The notes under the pieces were generated by a model. That model did no database searches, had not been told where the DNA came from, and saw only the letters and a program-made list of their open reading frames with translations. From Lithobates sylvaticus (lineage: Eukaryota > Chordata > Amphibia > Anura > Ranidae): a stretch of DNA of 64,000 bases. Shown in pieces: positions 21,521 to 31,749 of the stretch. The translations under genes and the position numbers were made by a program. The DNA lies in contig CM053031.1 of NCBI GenBank assembly GCA_028564925.1, positions 167,865,084 to 167,929,083 of the forward strand, in the 5' to 3' direction. Each line of letters begins with the position of its first letter. Positions within the stretch are counted from its first letter, which is position 1.

Positions 21521-22343
21521 AATTGAGTATGCAATATTTTAATTTTTTCCTGGTTTTCCAATAAAAAACAGTACCGTTGAGTTAATGCACTGTTGCATTA
21601 CATTCCTCAGTTTTGGTGCGGTTGTGGGTAGTCGCTCCTGTTGAGGGTACCCTGTTTTTGTGGTGGATTATCCACGCACTGTTGTTTTTTTGTGGGTAAA
21701 GTTTCACTAGTTCCCACTGGCCTGGTGGATGAAGTTTTTTTATGCTGTTTTTCCCACCCCTCTTTTGGCACTGCTTGGGGACGTCCCAATGGCTAAGAGA
21801 GGAGCTGTGTCGGTCGGTGAATATAAGAGAAAATAGTATTTTTTGTACTCACCGTAAAATCCCTTTCTCTGTAATTCACCGGCCGACACAGCACCCGCCC
21901 CTCCTTTTTTCTCTTTACGTTATACTGCTTGTTGACGTACTGATGACTGCATGGCAGGCTGGAGGGTTGTTACCCAAGGGACCGCCCCCTGGGCGGAACT
22001 GGAAAGTTCTTTGTGTTGCATAACAAGTAATGCCTAGTGTTCTCCTAAAGGTGGCATAACAACCCAATGGCTAAGAGGAGCTGTGTCGGTCGGTGAATTA
22101 CAGAGAAAATGATTTTACGGTGAGTACAAAAAATACTATCTTTTCACCATAATTTGCAAATAAATTCTTTCAAAAATCAAGCAATGTGATTGTCTGTCTG
22201 GATTTGTTTCCACATTTTGTCTCTCATAGTTGAGGTACCTATGATGAAAATTACAGGCCTCATCTTTTTAAGTTGGAGAACTTGCACAATTGGTAGCTGA
22301 CTAAATACTTTTTTGCCCCACTGTATTTTGGGGTTTGTCCAGG

Positions 22344-22620
22344 TTAAAGTGGAAGTAAACCCTTCCATATGACTTTGGCCTACAGGTAAGCCTAGATTAA
22401 GGCTTACCTGTAGGGCCAATAAATATCTCCTAAACCTTCATGGTTTAGGAGATATTTAGCGATGAAAAGGCATCGCTGTCTACGGTGCATGCGCTGTAGA
22501 CAGCGGCGCACTGTCATATGGTACACACGATCGCATTTTCCGACGAAAAGCTCTCATCGGTCTTTTGCTGGCCGAAATTCAGATTTTTTTTTTTTTATAG
22601 CAGACAAATGTTTCTCTTGT
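22344..22620. repeat. TTAA-starting repeat with three stacked hairpins
   Basis: It starts TTAAAGTGGAAGTAAACCC. Three perfect stems follow: CTACAGGTAAGCC with its inverse (22380-22392 / 22401-22413), TATCTCCTAAACC with its inverse (22424-22436 / 22442-22454), and GCTGTCTAC with its inverse (22475-22483 / 22496-22504). A segment near 22510-22575 resembles the TCGGAC-type repeat at 1-372. The right boundary is unclear. No gene. Confidence 0.6.
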
Positions 22621-22639
22621 GAAAGTAATGTGAGTGGTG

Positions 22640-22990
22640 TTCCGCCATAATTTGTAATTGGTACAAGGTTGTCCTGTATTAATTTATATTGTTATTGGAG
22701 CATGATCAGACCAAGAAATATTTTCTATCTGAGCTTTGGTTATGTTCTGAAGTAGTAATTTGTCCGTGATAATTTTATCCTTGAGTAGGATTTGTGGACA
22801 TGAGAATAAAATGTATAGTCCCTTTTTATAGTGTGGAGACACCTCCAGGGATCGTACAAATCTTCATTAGAAAATATTTTATTCAGTCCCATTCTTTTGG
22901 TGTGTCCTTGATTGGAGATGTCTATATATGGGTCAATCGGTGCGTTGAAGTCCCTGCATATTATGAGTTGACCTTTTTGCATTTTTTGTG
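22640..22990 (-). pseudogene. LINE copy C endonuclease fragment
   Basis: The 80-aa frame contains LIICRDFNAPIDPYID (the GDFN block with G changed to R), the DYTFYSHVHKSYSRIKL block (usually SRIDY/F), and downstream in another frame ISWSDHAPITI (the SDH box). These are the apurinic-like endonuclease motifs that nick target DNA. It is degenerate and non-functional. Confidence 0.75.
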
Positions 22991-23491
22991 CCTTTTTGTT
23001 GCAATTTTCTTTATAAAATGATGAGGATTTTTGTTTGGGGCATATATATTGACAATAGTATATCCTGCGTTTTCATGGGTTGCTGCTTAGTATAATGTAC
23101 TGACCTTGAGAATTGGCCTTAATGTTTAGGGGTTGGAAAGATACGGATTCTTTTATTGCCAATATTTCTCCTGTTTTCTTTTTCTTTTTTCTTCGTATTG
23201 ATGGATACAAATATGAGGTAGTAGAATTTTTTGGTGTTTTGTTCATAGCAAAATGTGATTCTTGTATGCATACAATGTCACTTTGGAATTTTAATATGTC
23301 ATTCCGCTTAAATGGGCTGTTGAGGCCTCTTGCATTGAGTCACATTAGTTTGAGACCCATGGAAATGGTAGTAAGCAACGCTAAAGAATTAATGGATTTA
23401 TTTCTTGAGAGAGGTAAAGAGTCATTGGTACTTAGAGTTGACTCTTTTCATCCAGTAGATGGCAGTATTGCACTAGTTTAGTTTCTACTAG

Positions 23492-24528
23492 TGTAGCGCC
23501 CTGCTTCTGATGAGCAGACGCTTTTGTTTTTTAAATTTCATTGCCTGAAGCTGCAGTTGGGCTCAGGCTAATTGTTCTAAAAGTTCTGGCTTGGGGGCCA
23601 GTTCAGCTGGGTTGCACTGGTTTCCACTTGACTGTAGGTGTTGCTGTCACCACCGGTAAGTGTAGAAACGCAGCAAGCTGGATGTATTGAATGCCACCCC
23701 CTGCTCGGAAATAGCCCAGTGGGAGTGTTTTTTTTTTTTTTTTTCCTGCTGTGAATTCTGGGAGATGGTATTTAAGGTACTGACGCCATTGGGCGGGTTT
23801 TTTTTTTTTCTTTTTCTTCTTGGATTCTCCTTTACCCTGACCTCCTGGCCTGGGGTGTGAACCGTATGTATCCTGTGCCTCGGGCCCCGCTGGCCCGAGG
23901 CTATGCTACTGAGAGAGTAGGCCCGGAACAGTCTTGGGGCCTGCTGAGCCAGGGGTGGTCCTGTGCCGTCTCGCCTGCGGAGAGAGGCCAAAAAACTGGA
24001 GGATCCAGGGGAGGACTTTTCTGGGAGAGGACCGTGCCCAAGGCTGGTATCTCTGGAGGAGCCTGGAAATTCAGTTAGAGGACGCAACCCGGATCAACAT
24101 CCATACAGTATCTCCGGTTCGGCTGCAAGAGACTGGTACTGTATGGTAGTTCTTTGACTCTCTCTCGAACTCTCAGTAATGCTTTAATTTAATTAATAAG
24201 TCTGTGGCAGAGACTTTATCGAGCAACCCACCGGATGCTAGGTCAAGTGAGAGGTGGCTGCTGGATTCAGTGGAGTTGTTGTCCTCTGGATTTGAAGAAT
24301 ACCTTTAACCCGCAATTATCAGGTGCCTGAACTCACCCCTTAACCCTCTGACCCTCCATTGAAGTATTCTGTCTTTATTTCAAATAAATAAGCTAAAAAG
24401 GACTAAGTGTTGGAATTCACATTCTTTGGGCCACTTTCCACGGGACCCCCAAGACGGAGACGTAAGCAGGAGAGGTAACAGTAAGACCGCAACAAAACCA
24501 GCAGCTCCTTTGGGGGGTTAGTGCTACA
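23492..24528. mobile_element. Probable solo LTR, Ty3/gypsy-like
   Basis: The 1037-bp segment begins TGTAGCGCCC and ends GTGCTACA (short TG...CA inverted ends) and is flanked by CTAG on both sides (23488-23491 and 24529-24532), a 4-bp target duplication. A TATTTAAG box (about 23769) and AAATAAATAA (about 24382) could serve as LTR promoter and polyadenylation signals. There is no internal coding region, so only the LTR fossil remains. Family assignment is inferred from the ends and duplication length. Confidence 0.62.
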
Positions 24529-24989
24529 CTAGTATTGTAAAAAAATGTAAACCATAAAACCTATTTATAACAGAGTAATAAAAAGAAGAAATATATGAAT
24601 TCCTGTGTACAATTAATTGTACTGTTTGTTGGGGTATAATGTGAGGGAAGTATTAAACTTGGAACAGTATATTCCCCGAGTTTGGGTAACCTGAGCAGTT
24701 TAGTTCATGAGGAGATTTATTGTTGTATACTGTTGTATACAATAAGGTAGTAATCATGTAGTACAGTGTGCTGTGAAGAACAGGCAATCCTATTTAAAAT
24801 AGGAGAAGCAGATCGACTGACTTTTTTGACATTGTTGTGGGATTTTCCCAGGTATGGTTTTGTCAAGGGCGATTTCTTCATAGTTTGGTAATAAGCCCCA
24901 GGTTTTCAAAATTTTTAGGCCATCTTCCATGTTAGTAATGTTGCATGTAGTTCCTTCTCTGTCATTATTTTTCTAGGAAATACCCACTT

Positions 24990-25400
24990 ATAGAGGCTAT
25001 TGTGGTTTCTGCATCAGTTGCTCTTTTACTTGGAAAAAATGTATTTTGGTGATGACATCTCTAGGTAGTCTTTCTGGTATATGTGAAGATTTAGGAAGTC
25101 TGTGTGCATAGTCTGTCAGTTCTTGTTGGGAAATTGCAAGAAGCAGTTTAGATATCATTTCTTCAAAGTCTGCAGGTTTAATATTTTCAGGAATGCCACA
25201 GAATTTTGCCTTATTCCTTCTGGATCTGTGTTCCAGGTCTGCGACTTTAAATTTTAGATTTTTAATTTCATCCTCTACATCAAAATTTGTGTTGACTAAT
25301 TTGCTATGTGCTTCCGTGAAAGCGCACATTTTGTTTTCCACATATTCCACTCTGTCACCTAGGTCATCAATTTCTTTGATTCATAAAATTTAGCATGTCA
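24990..25400 (-). pseudogene. LINE copy C ORF1 (L1-type RNA-binding protein) fragment
   Basis: The 117-aa frame starts MEYVENKMCAFTEAHSKLVN and continues with a coiled-coil-like segment, then LEHRSRRNKAKFCGIPENIK, the junction of coiled coil and RRM-like domain in L1 ORF1 proteins (usual form LE.RSRRNNLRI.GIPE), then DYAHRLPKSSHIPERLPRDVITKI, the start of the C-terminal domain. It binds LINE RNA as a trimer in the family. Truncated by stops at both ends. Confidence 0.82.
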
Positions 25401-25844
25401 TGCTTTAGAGCTCCTCTTGTTGACATAATTATATCTTTGATAGTGGAATCTAATATTGGTTGACATGTGGTAGTAATTGCATTCAATTTTGCATCATAAG
25501 GGTTAATGTATTTCTTCTCTGTTTTATGGGGCTGTTGTCATCTTGGAGCTGCAGACCCGTTCTCCTGTGTTCCAGGCTGTGTCTGTGTGTCCCCTCCAGC
25601 CCTGGTATCCTGCTGCAGTGAGGTGAGGAGGGACCAGAATCTTCCGTTTTGTCCCAGCCGGGGTTCTGAAGTTGCCTAATTTGCGGGGTCCTCCTCTGTC
25701 TTTGTGTTTCCCCATCTTCCTCGGGGAGATGGGGAAACGCTGCTTTCAGACCTTATATGTGCCCTCAGGAGTGCTCTGTCGCTTTTTTTAAGCTGCTGCG
25801 ACCATCCGCTTGGTCAGTCGGCCACGCCCCTAGAAAATAACTTT

Positions 25845-26735
25845 TTAACTGCTTAGCAACCACCGGCTGTCAATTGACGGCCAGGCTGCACAGCTCTCTT
25901 GGCGGGAGGGCGTCATATGACGCCCTTCAGGGAGTGCGCGCACGCCCCTGCCGTGTCACTGGGCACCCGATTCGCGTGCCCGATGGCTACGATGTCCGCC
26001 GGGTACCCGCGATTGCCCGGTAACATAGCAGGACCGTGGATCTGTGTATGTAAACACACAGACCCACAGTCCTGTCAGAGGAGAGGAGACCGATGGTGTT
26101 TTCACAATACAGAAAAACACAGATCGGTCTCCTCCCCTTGTGAATCCCCTCCCCCTACAGTTAGAATCACTCCCAGGTAACATATTAACACCTTCAGCGG
26201 CCCCTAGTGTTAACCCCTTCCCTGCCAGTCACATTTATACAGTAATCAATGCATTTTTATAGCATGGATCTCTGTATAAATGTCCCAAAAATGTGTCAAA
26301 AGTGTCCGATATGTCTGCCGCAATAACGCAGTCATGATAAAAATCGCAGATCGCCGACATTAGTAGTTAATAAAAATAAAAATGCTATAAATCTATCCTC
26401 TATTTTGTAGGCGCTATTACTTTTGTGCAAACCAATCAATATACGCCTATTACGATTTTTTTTTTTTACCAAAAATATGTTGAATACGTATCGGCCTAAA
26501 CTAAGGGAAAAAAAAAATGTTATATATTTTTTGGGGATATTTAGTATCGCAAAAAATATATATATATATATTTTTTTACTTTTTTTTTTGTTTTTTGTAG
26601 CGCAAAAAATAAAACCTGCAGAGGTGATCAAATACCACCAAAAGAAAGCTCTATTTGTGGGGACAAATAACAATTTCATCTGGGTACAGTGCTGTATGAC
26701 CGCGCAATTGTCATTCAAAGTGTTTATTCATTTTT
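25845..26735 (+). mobile_element. TTAA element, right terminus cut by DIRS copy C
   Basis: It begins TTAACTGCTTAGCAACC (25845), a decayed version of the family terminus, and has the same AT-rich right part as other copies (AAATACCACCAAAAGAAAGC near 26630; GCGCAATTGTCATTCAAAGTG near 26702). The sequence changes after about 26722, next to the DIRS copy C terminus, so the outer AAGTGGTTAA is missing. Confidence 0.75.
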
Positions 26736-27598
26736 TTTTGTCAAGTAGACTTCCAGGACGGCACCCTGAGAGATGACTGGTCCCACTTGACAGGAAACGC
26801 AATCAACAAAAATGTTAAAACCCCTGCCCCCTTGCCTGTGCTCCTCAGTTCTTGATTGTGTTAAAAACCATTTAGTTATTTTCCCAAAGAAGACCCAAGG
26901 CCTGGGGGTGGTGAGCCGGACCGCAAGCTTGTGAAGCTTTTCGGGCTGTAGGATTTTTCCCTTCCTGGGGGGGGGGGTGTCTCGATCTTCTCGGGGGGGG
27001 GGGGGGGCAACAGACTTGGAAGAGCCCTCCTGAGTACTGAAGGACCCTGGGTACAGTAGGGTACCCAGAACTTCAGGGACCACTTTCTTGCTCCCTCCCC
27101 TTTACCTGGTGGGGTGTCCATTCAGCAGGGTAGCTGGCAGTCAGGTCTCCCATGGGACGCCGAACACGGCGTTCCCCAACTCCTGGGGGCTCCTGCTGGG
27201 TTGGGCAGGCGGCTAGCAGTGAGGAATGGCGCTGACTGGCATGTCTCCTACAGAGAAGTGAGAGTTCGACACCATCCATCAGGCGTTTGGAAGAGGAATA
27301 ACGTGGCTTCCTCTCCAGCGCTGGAAATGACGTTGCTTCGCGCTTATTGTAAAACTAGCTTGTGTCTTTTTATAGGAGAGGACGTCGCTGCTCAAGGGGT
27401 TGCCAGCTGTCCTATGAAAGCTCCTTCCCATTCTAAGAGGCGGGTATTGTAATGACAAGTTTCCTCCAGACTATTCTAAGCCCATTTGCTACAAATGTAT
27501 CCACAAGTTAGCGGGGAAAGAAACATCTGAGGTCATGAGGGACTTTCTCTCTGCACAGACGGAGATGCTGTCAACTCTTAAGGCCTTCCAAGCATCCC

Positions 27599-28165
27599 TT
27601 AAAGCGGTTCTGCACTCTGCACACTTTTTTTTTTTTTTTTTGGGCTATATGCCAAGGGCATATAGCTCAATTGGGGGACTTACCTGTTCCATCTCGATCG
27701 CCGCCGGTTTTCGTCTTCATCTTCTTCTTGTCTTCTTCTTGTCTGCTGGGGTCCATCTTGCCTGTGGGCATGTGAAACCCCACAGGCACTGTTGATGGCC
27801 CAGCATGCACCGCCGTTACTCGCGCGTGCGCAGTAACGGCACATCTGCCGACATCTCACGAGATTTCGGCAGATGTGGCCGAAATCTCGGGAGATTTCGG
27901 AAGATGTGGCCGAAATCTCGCGAGATTTCGGAAGATGCCCGCACTGACTCCTGGGATCAATGACACCAGATCCCAGGAGACAGTGCGGCGTGACGACGAT
28001 CGACGCAGAGACCCCCGCCCGCCGCCGCAGAGAGAGAAGACCGGAAGTCTTCAATTACAAGGTAAGTAAAAAAAAAAAAAAAAAAAAACATTTCATTTAG
28101 TACTCTTTGCCTGATTTGGAAGGCAAAGAGATTTACTAAATGAAATGGGTGCCGAACCGCTTTAA
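27599..28165 (+). mobile_element. CpG-rich TTAA MITE, copy 1 in DIRS copy C
   Basis: TTAA at 27599-27602 and 28162-28165, inverted ends AAGCGGTTCTGCAC / GTGCCGAACCGCTT. The interior holds GCGCGTGCGCAGTAACGG (about 27821), one exact TCTCGCGAGA (27916-27925) with single-mismatch neighbours, GATTTCGG repeats, and a long poly(A) run near 28070. 567 bp, non-coding. Confidence 0.9.
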
Positions 28166-28527
28166 GTCTAGGGAGCTGTAACTCCACACTACCAGAGAGG
28201 GTTATTCCTCCCAGGAGGGCTCCTCCACTAACAGGGCAGAGGGCAGTAGAAGGCATCCTAAACTCCTGAGATCCTTTCCCTCTCAGGACTCTGAGGAAGA
28301 AGAGACTGAAGCTCCTGATCAGTTTTTCTGATGAGGGCTTAATAGACAGGAGGACGACGACTCCAGACCCAGCAGACATATTTTTTCGGCTGATATGGAG
28401 GGCCTCCTCAGGGCAGTATATGCGTCAGAGGAGATGCAAGAACCTGCAGCCCAAGTGTCTTCCCAGGACAGAATGTATAGAGGCTTGGCTAAGCCCCAGT
28501 TCAAGGTTCTCCCGGTTCACCAGGCCC

Positions 28528-29131
28528 TTAAAGCGGTTCTGCACTGTCTGTAGTGTTTTCCTATCTTTAGTGCAGTGCAGTAGATTATGACATGTAAATA
28601 AGGTACTCACGTGTCCCATTTCTGTGCCTCTCTGCTGCCGGTTTTCGTCATTTAAAATAATTGTAAAAAATTTTTCCTGCTGGGGGCCATCTTGCCTGTG
28701 GACATGTGAACCCACACAGGCACTTCAGATGGCCCAGCATGCACTGCCGTTACTGCGCCGATCTCGCGCGTGCGCAGTAACGGCAAAGAGTAGCTCACGT
28801 TCCCAGACATCTTCCGAATTCTCGCGAGATTTCGGCACATCTGCCGACATCTCGCGAGATTTCGGAAGATGTGACCGAAATCTCGCGAGATTTCGGAAGA
28901 TGGCCGCACTGTCTCCTGGGATCAATGACACCAGATCCCAGGAGACAGTGCGGCGTGACGACGATCGACGCAGAGACCCCGCCCACCCCCGCAGAGACAG
29001 AGGACAGGAAGTCAGCGATTACAAGGTAAGTGAAAAAAAAACAAAAAAAAAACACATTTCATTTAGTACTCTTTGCCTGATTTGGAAGGCAAAGAGATTT
29101 ACTAAATGAAATGTGTGCAGAACCGCTTTAA
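28528..29131 (+). mobile_element. CpG-rich TTAA MITE, copy 2 in DIRS copy C
   Basis: Same family and orientation as the copy at 27599, with TTAA at 28528-28531 and 29128-29131 and ends AAGCGGTTCTGCAC / GTGCAGAACCGCTT. It has three exact TCTCGCGAGA palindromes (28820-28829, 28850-28859, 28881-28890). 604 bp. The two copies lie only 362 bp apart inside one Gag-like region. Confidence 0.92.
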
Positions 29132-29949
29132 AGATATCATCCTGAGGGAGTGGAAGGAGTCTGAAAAAACGTTTGAAGTTTAAAATGTGGTTGCCCCTTC
29201 AAGGAGAAAGATGAAGAAAGGTTCTTTAAGACACCTAGATTAGATGCTTCCCTGGCTCAGGTATCCAAACAGTCTGCCCTCTCATTTGAGGATGCAGGCA
29301 ACATCAGGGACCAGATGGATTGACGAGCCGAGACCCTCTTGCGCAGGGCCTGGGAAGCCAATGCAGCGGCTATGAATCCTGCCTTGGCTTTGGCTTGTGT
29401 GGTGAGGAACGCAGACATGTGGGTCGCCAAATTAATCATGTGTCGCGAACCTCCAAGTCCAAACGGGTCTTGGGCTCTTTAGAGGTGATTGGTAGGGCAG
29501 TAGCCTACCTGGCAGATGCTGCAGTCGAGACGGTGCATACAACTGCCAAGACTGTTGCCCTTTTGAAATTCCGCAAGGAAAGCCTTGTGGGTCAAGATCT
29601 GGGATGGGGACAGCTCTGTGTGGTCTTCCATTTGAGGGTTCCCTGCTCTTTAGCGCGGGGTTGGCTCAGGCCCTTTCTAGGTCTACAGAAAAAGGCAAGA
29701 CATTTCCCATTAAACCTTAGGATAGAGGAAAGTTGTTTTTTTTCGAGGCCACCAGGCTAAAAAACGGTTTGGCGATAAAAAAAAGGTACTGTTAATAGGC
29801 ATTGGGGGTCGGAAAAGGCAAGCAGAAGGGAGGTCTTCTATTCCCCAGCCAGAAGTCTGCCAACAAGGATACCAAGTGACGTAAGGGTAGGGGGAAGACT
29901 TTCCCATTTTCTCTCTGTGGGAAAGGATTACTCAGAGTCCCCACATCCT

Positions 29950-31700
29950 CCAAAATTGTAAGAGAGGGATACAGATTGGAGTTTCTCTCTTCTCCTCCCC
30001 CAAGTTTCCTTTTAACCCACTTACCCAGGGGCCCTCAGAAAGCAGTGGGTATCTTGCACAGTGTCAGCTGGCAGAGCAGGGGCTCATAGTGCCAGTCCCA
30101 GCAGGACAGTGCGGGCAGGGATTTTACTTCCACATCTTCGTAGTCCCCTAAGCCCTCAGGAAAATACTGCCTCATTATAAATCTAAGGAGGCTAAATACG
30201 TTCCTGCGGTACAAAAGTTTCCGCATGGAAAGAGCCTATACTCTCTGAAAGCAATTTCTGAAGGACGTATTTATGGTAAAGATAGACTTGAAGGATGCCT
30301 ATATTCACATCCCTATCTTTCCAGAGCACCCAGCTTTTCTAAGGTTCGCAATCTCCTTGGAGCAGGGAGTGCAGCACTGACAGTTCTCTGCCCTACCCTT
30401 TGGATTGGCAGTCAGTCCGAGAGTGTTTACAAAGATCCCGACAGAGGTGGTTGCATTCCTTCATCTCCAAGGGGTAATGCTGATCCCCTATCTTGACGAC
30501 ATACTGGTTTACAACCAGAATCAATTTCTCCTTCTCTCAGGCCTGGCCAAGGTAGTGAGTACCTTGGAGTCCGTGGGATGGATCATCAGCCAGGAGAAGT
30601 CCTCGCTGGTTCCTGCCCAGACCAAGGTCTATCTGGGATTCCTGGTGGATTCAACAGCACAGAATCTTGTTTTGCCCCAGGGCAAGGTAGAGGGCCTTAT
30701 TTCAGCAGTAACGTCCCTTCTAGATTTAGAAGAGGTCTCTTACAGAGGGGTCATGAGTTCTCGGTCTGATGACATCCTGTATCCCAGCGGTCCCATAGGC
30801 TCAGCTCCATTCCAGTTCTCTCCAGCAATTTTTCCTATCCTCCAGGGATGGTAAAAGAGGAACGCTGGACAACAGGGTTCCTGTTCCAGCAGGGGTAAAG
30901 GAGTCTCTACAGTGGTGGCTCTATACTCGGAGGTTAGCGGGATGACCACCTTTGGACCCAACTCCAACCCTTCAGGATAACGGATGCAAGCGCCTGGGGC
31001 TGAGGGGCCCACTTAGAGGAACTTCGAGCCCAGGGTGCCTGGAACCAGAGTCGGGGGAGCACTTCCTCCAACTTCCGAGGACTCGTAGCGGTCAGAGAGG
31101 CCTTTAAAGGCCTTTGAGGAAAAAATCAGGGGCCTAGAGGTCCAGATCCTTGTCGACAACGCAATTGCGGTAGCATTCCTGAATCAAGGAGGCACCAGGT
31201 CTCGCGCTCTTCTGAACCTTGCTCTGGCACTCCTTCTGTTGGCAGAGCAGCGAATCCCCTCTATTTCAGCAGTACATATAAAGGGGGTGATGTAGAAGCG
31301 GACTACCTCAGTCTGCAGCTGATTCACCAGGGGGAGTGGGAATTGAACCCTGAGGTGTTCTCCCTTGTGTGCCGACACTTCGGTAACCAAGAAATCGATC
31401 TATTTGCCTGCAGAAGGAACAGAAGAGTGAAGAGATTCTTTCCGAGAGAGAGAGAGGGGGGTTCAGAGGGGGTAGACACGCTGGCCCAAGTTTGGGACTT
31501 CACTTGGCATATGCCTTCCCCCCCTTAGTTATGATTCCAAGGATGCTACAGAAGCTAAGTCTCTCAAAGGGCAGACTGATTCTGATCGGCCCATGGTGGC
31601 CCAAGAGGACCTGGTTCCCTTCCTTGGGAAATTGGTCCATAGCTCCCCCGCAGCGTCTTCCAGACCGGCAGGACCTTCTCCTTAAAGGGCCCAGTCTGCC
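29950..31700 (+). pseudogene. DIRS copy C: reverse transcriptase to methyltransferase-like region
   Basis: The RT part includes KIDLKDAYIHIPIF (about 30280-30320), LAVSPRVFTKI (about 30405-30435), IPYLDDILVYNQNQ (about 30483-30525, catalytic YLDD) and VYLGFLVDSTAQNLVLPQGK (about 30627-30690). RNase H remains show RITDASAWG near 30975 and LVDNAIAVAFLNQGG near 31150. The distal DIRS segment has EIDLFACRRN and LAYAFPPLVMIPRML (about 31390-31540) and ILIGPWWPKRTWFP. The fossil is broken at several points. Confidence 0.88.
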
Positions 31701-31749
31701 ACCCAGATACCGTCTTCTTCAGGCTGATGGCTTGGCTCTTGAAAGGGAG

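Larger units (their letters stand above)
15806..22138 (+). mobile_element. DIRS-type retrotransposon copy B, near full structure
   Basis: The inverted terminal repeats are about 15806-15975 (CACCGACCGACC...GCCATGCAGTCATCAG) and about 21940-22138 (the inverse). An internal complementary region at about 21785-21895 reads as the joined complements of both termini, the hallmark of DIRS elements, which replicate through circles. Parts: leader 15976-17090, Gag-like about 17090-18480, RT/RNase H/methyltransferase-like about 18720-20420, tyrosine recombinase about 20440-21520. There is no target duplication, as expected for recombinase-mediated insertion into Tc1. The layout is whole but the coding parts are broken in several places. 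It is younger than Tc1 copy 2 and carries one intact MITE. Confidence 0.93.
14066..22323 (-). mobile_element. Tc1-like transposon copy 2, interrupted by a MITE and DIRS copy B
   Basis: Read on the minus strand the element starts at 22323 (CAGTGGGGCAAAAAAGTA), flanked by TA at 22324-22325, and runs to the internal TTAA at 14062-14065. The Tc1 pieces are about 14066-15172, 15553-15805 and 22139-22323. Joining coordinates match copy 1 base for base around the inserts (TACTTATTT / TTTTCACCATAATTTG). The outermost end at the 14066 side is missing. It belongs to the same subfamily as copy 1, and the transposase is broken. Confidence 0.9.
22640..25800 (-). mobile_element. L1-type LINE copy C, decayed, 3' part missing
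   Basis: The minus strand holds ORF1-like coding sequence (about 25400-24990), a spacer, then ORF2 endonuclease remains (about 23480-22640). The order agrees with a LINE read right to left. The RT and 3' tail are absent; the sequence stops at about 22640 beside the hairpin repeat. A probable solo LTR (23492-24528) separates the parts. GC-rich sequence at 25500-25800 may be the 5' leader. Many stops show it is older than LINE D. Confidence 0.72.
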
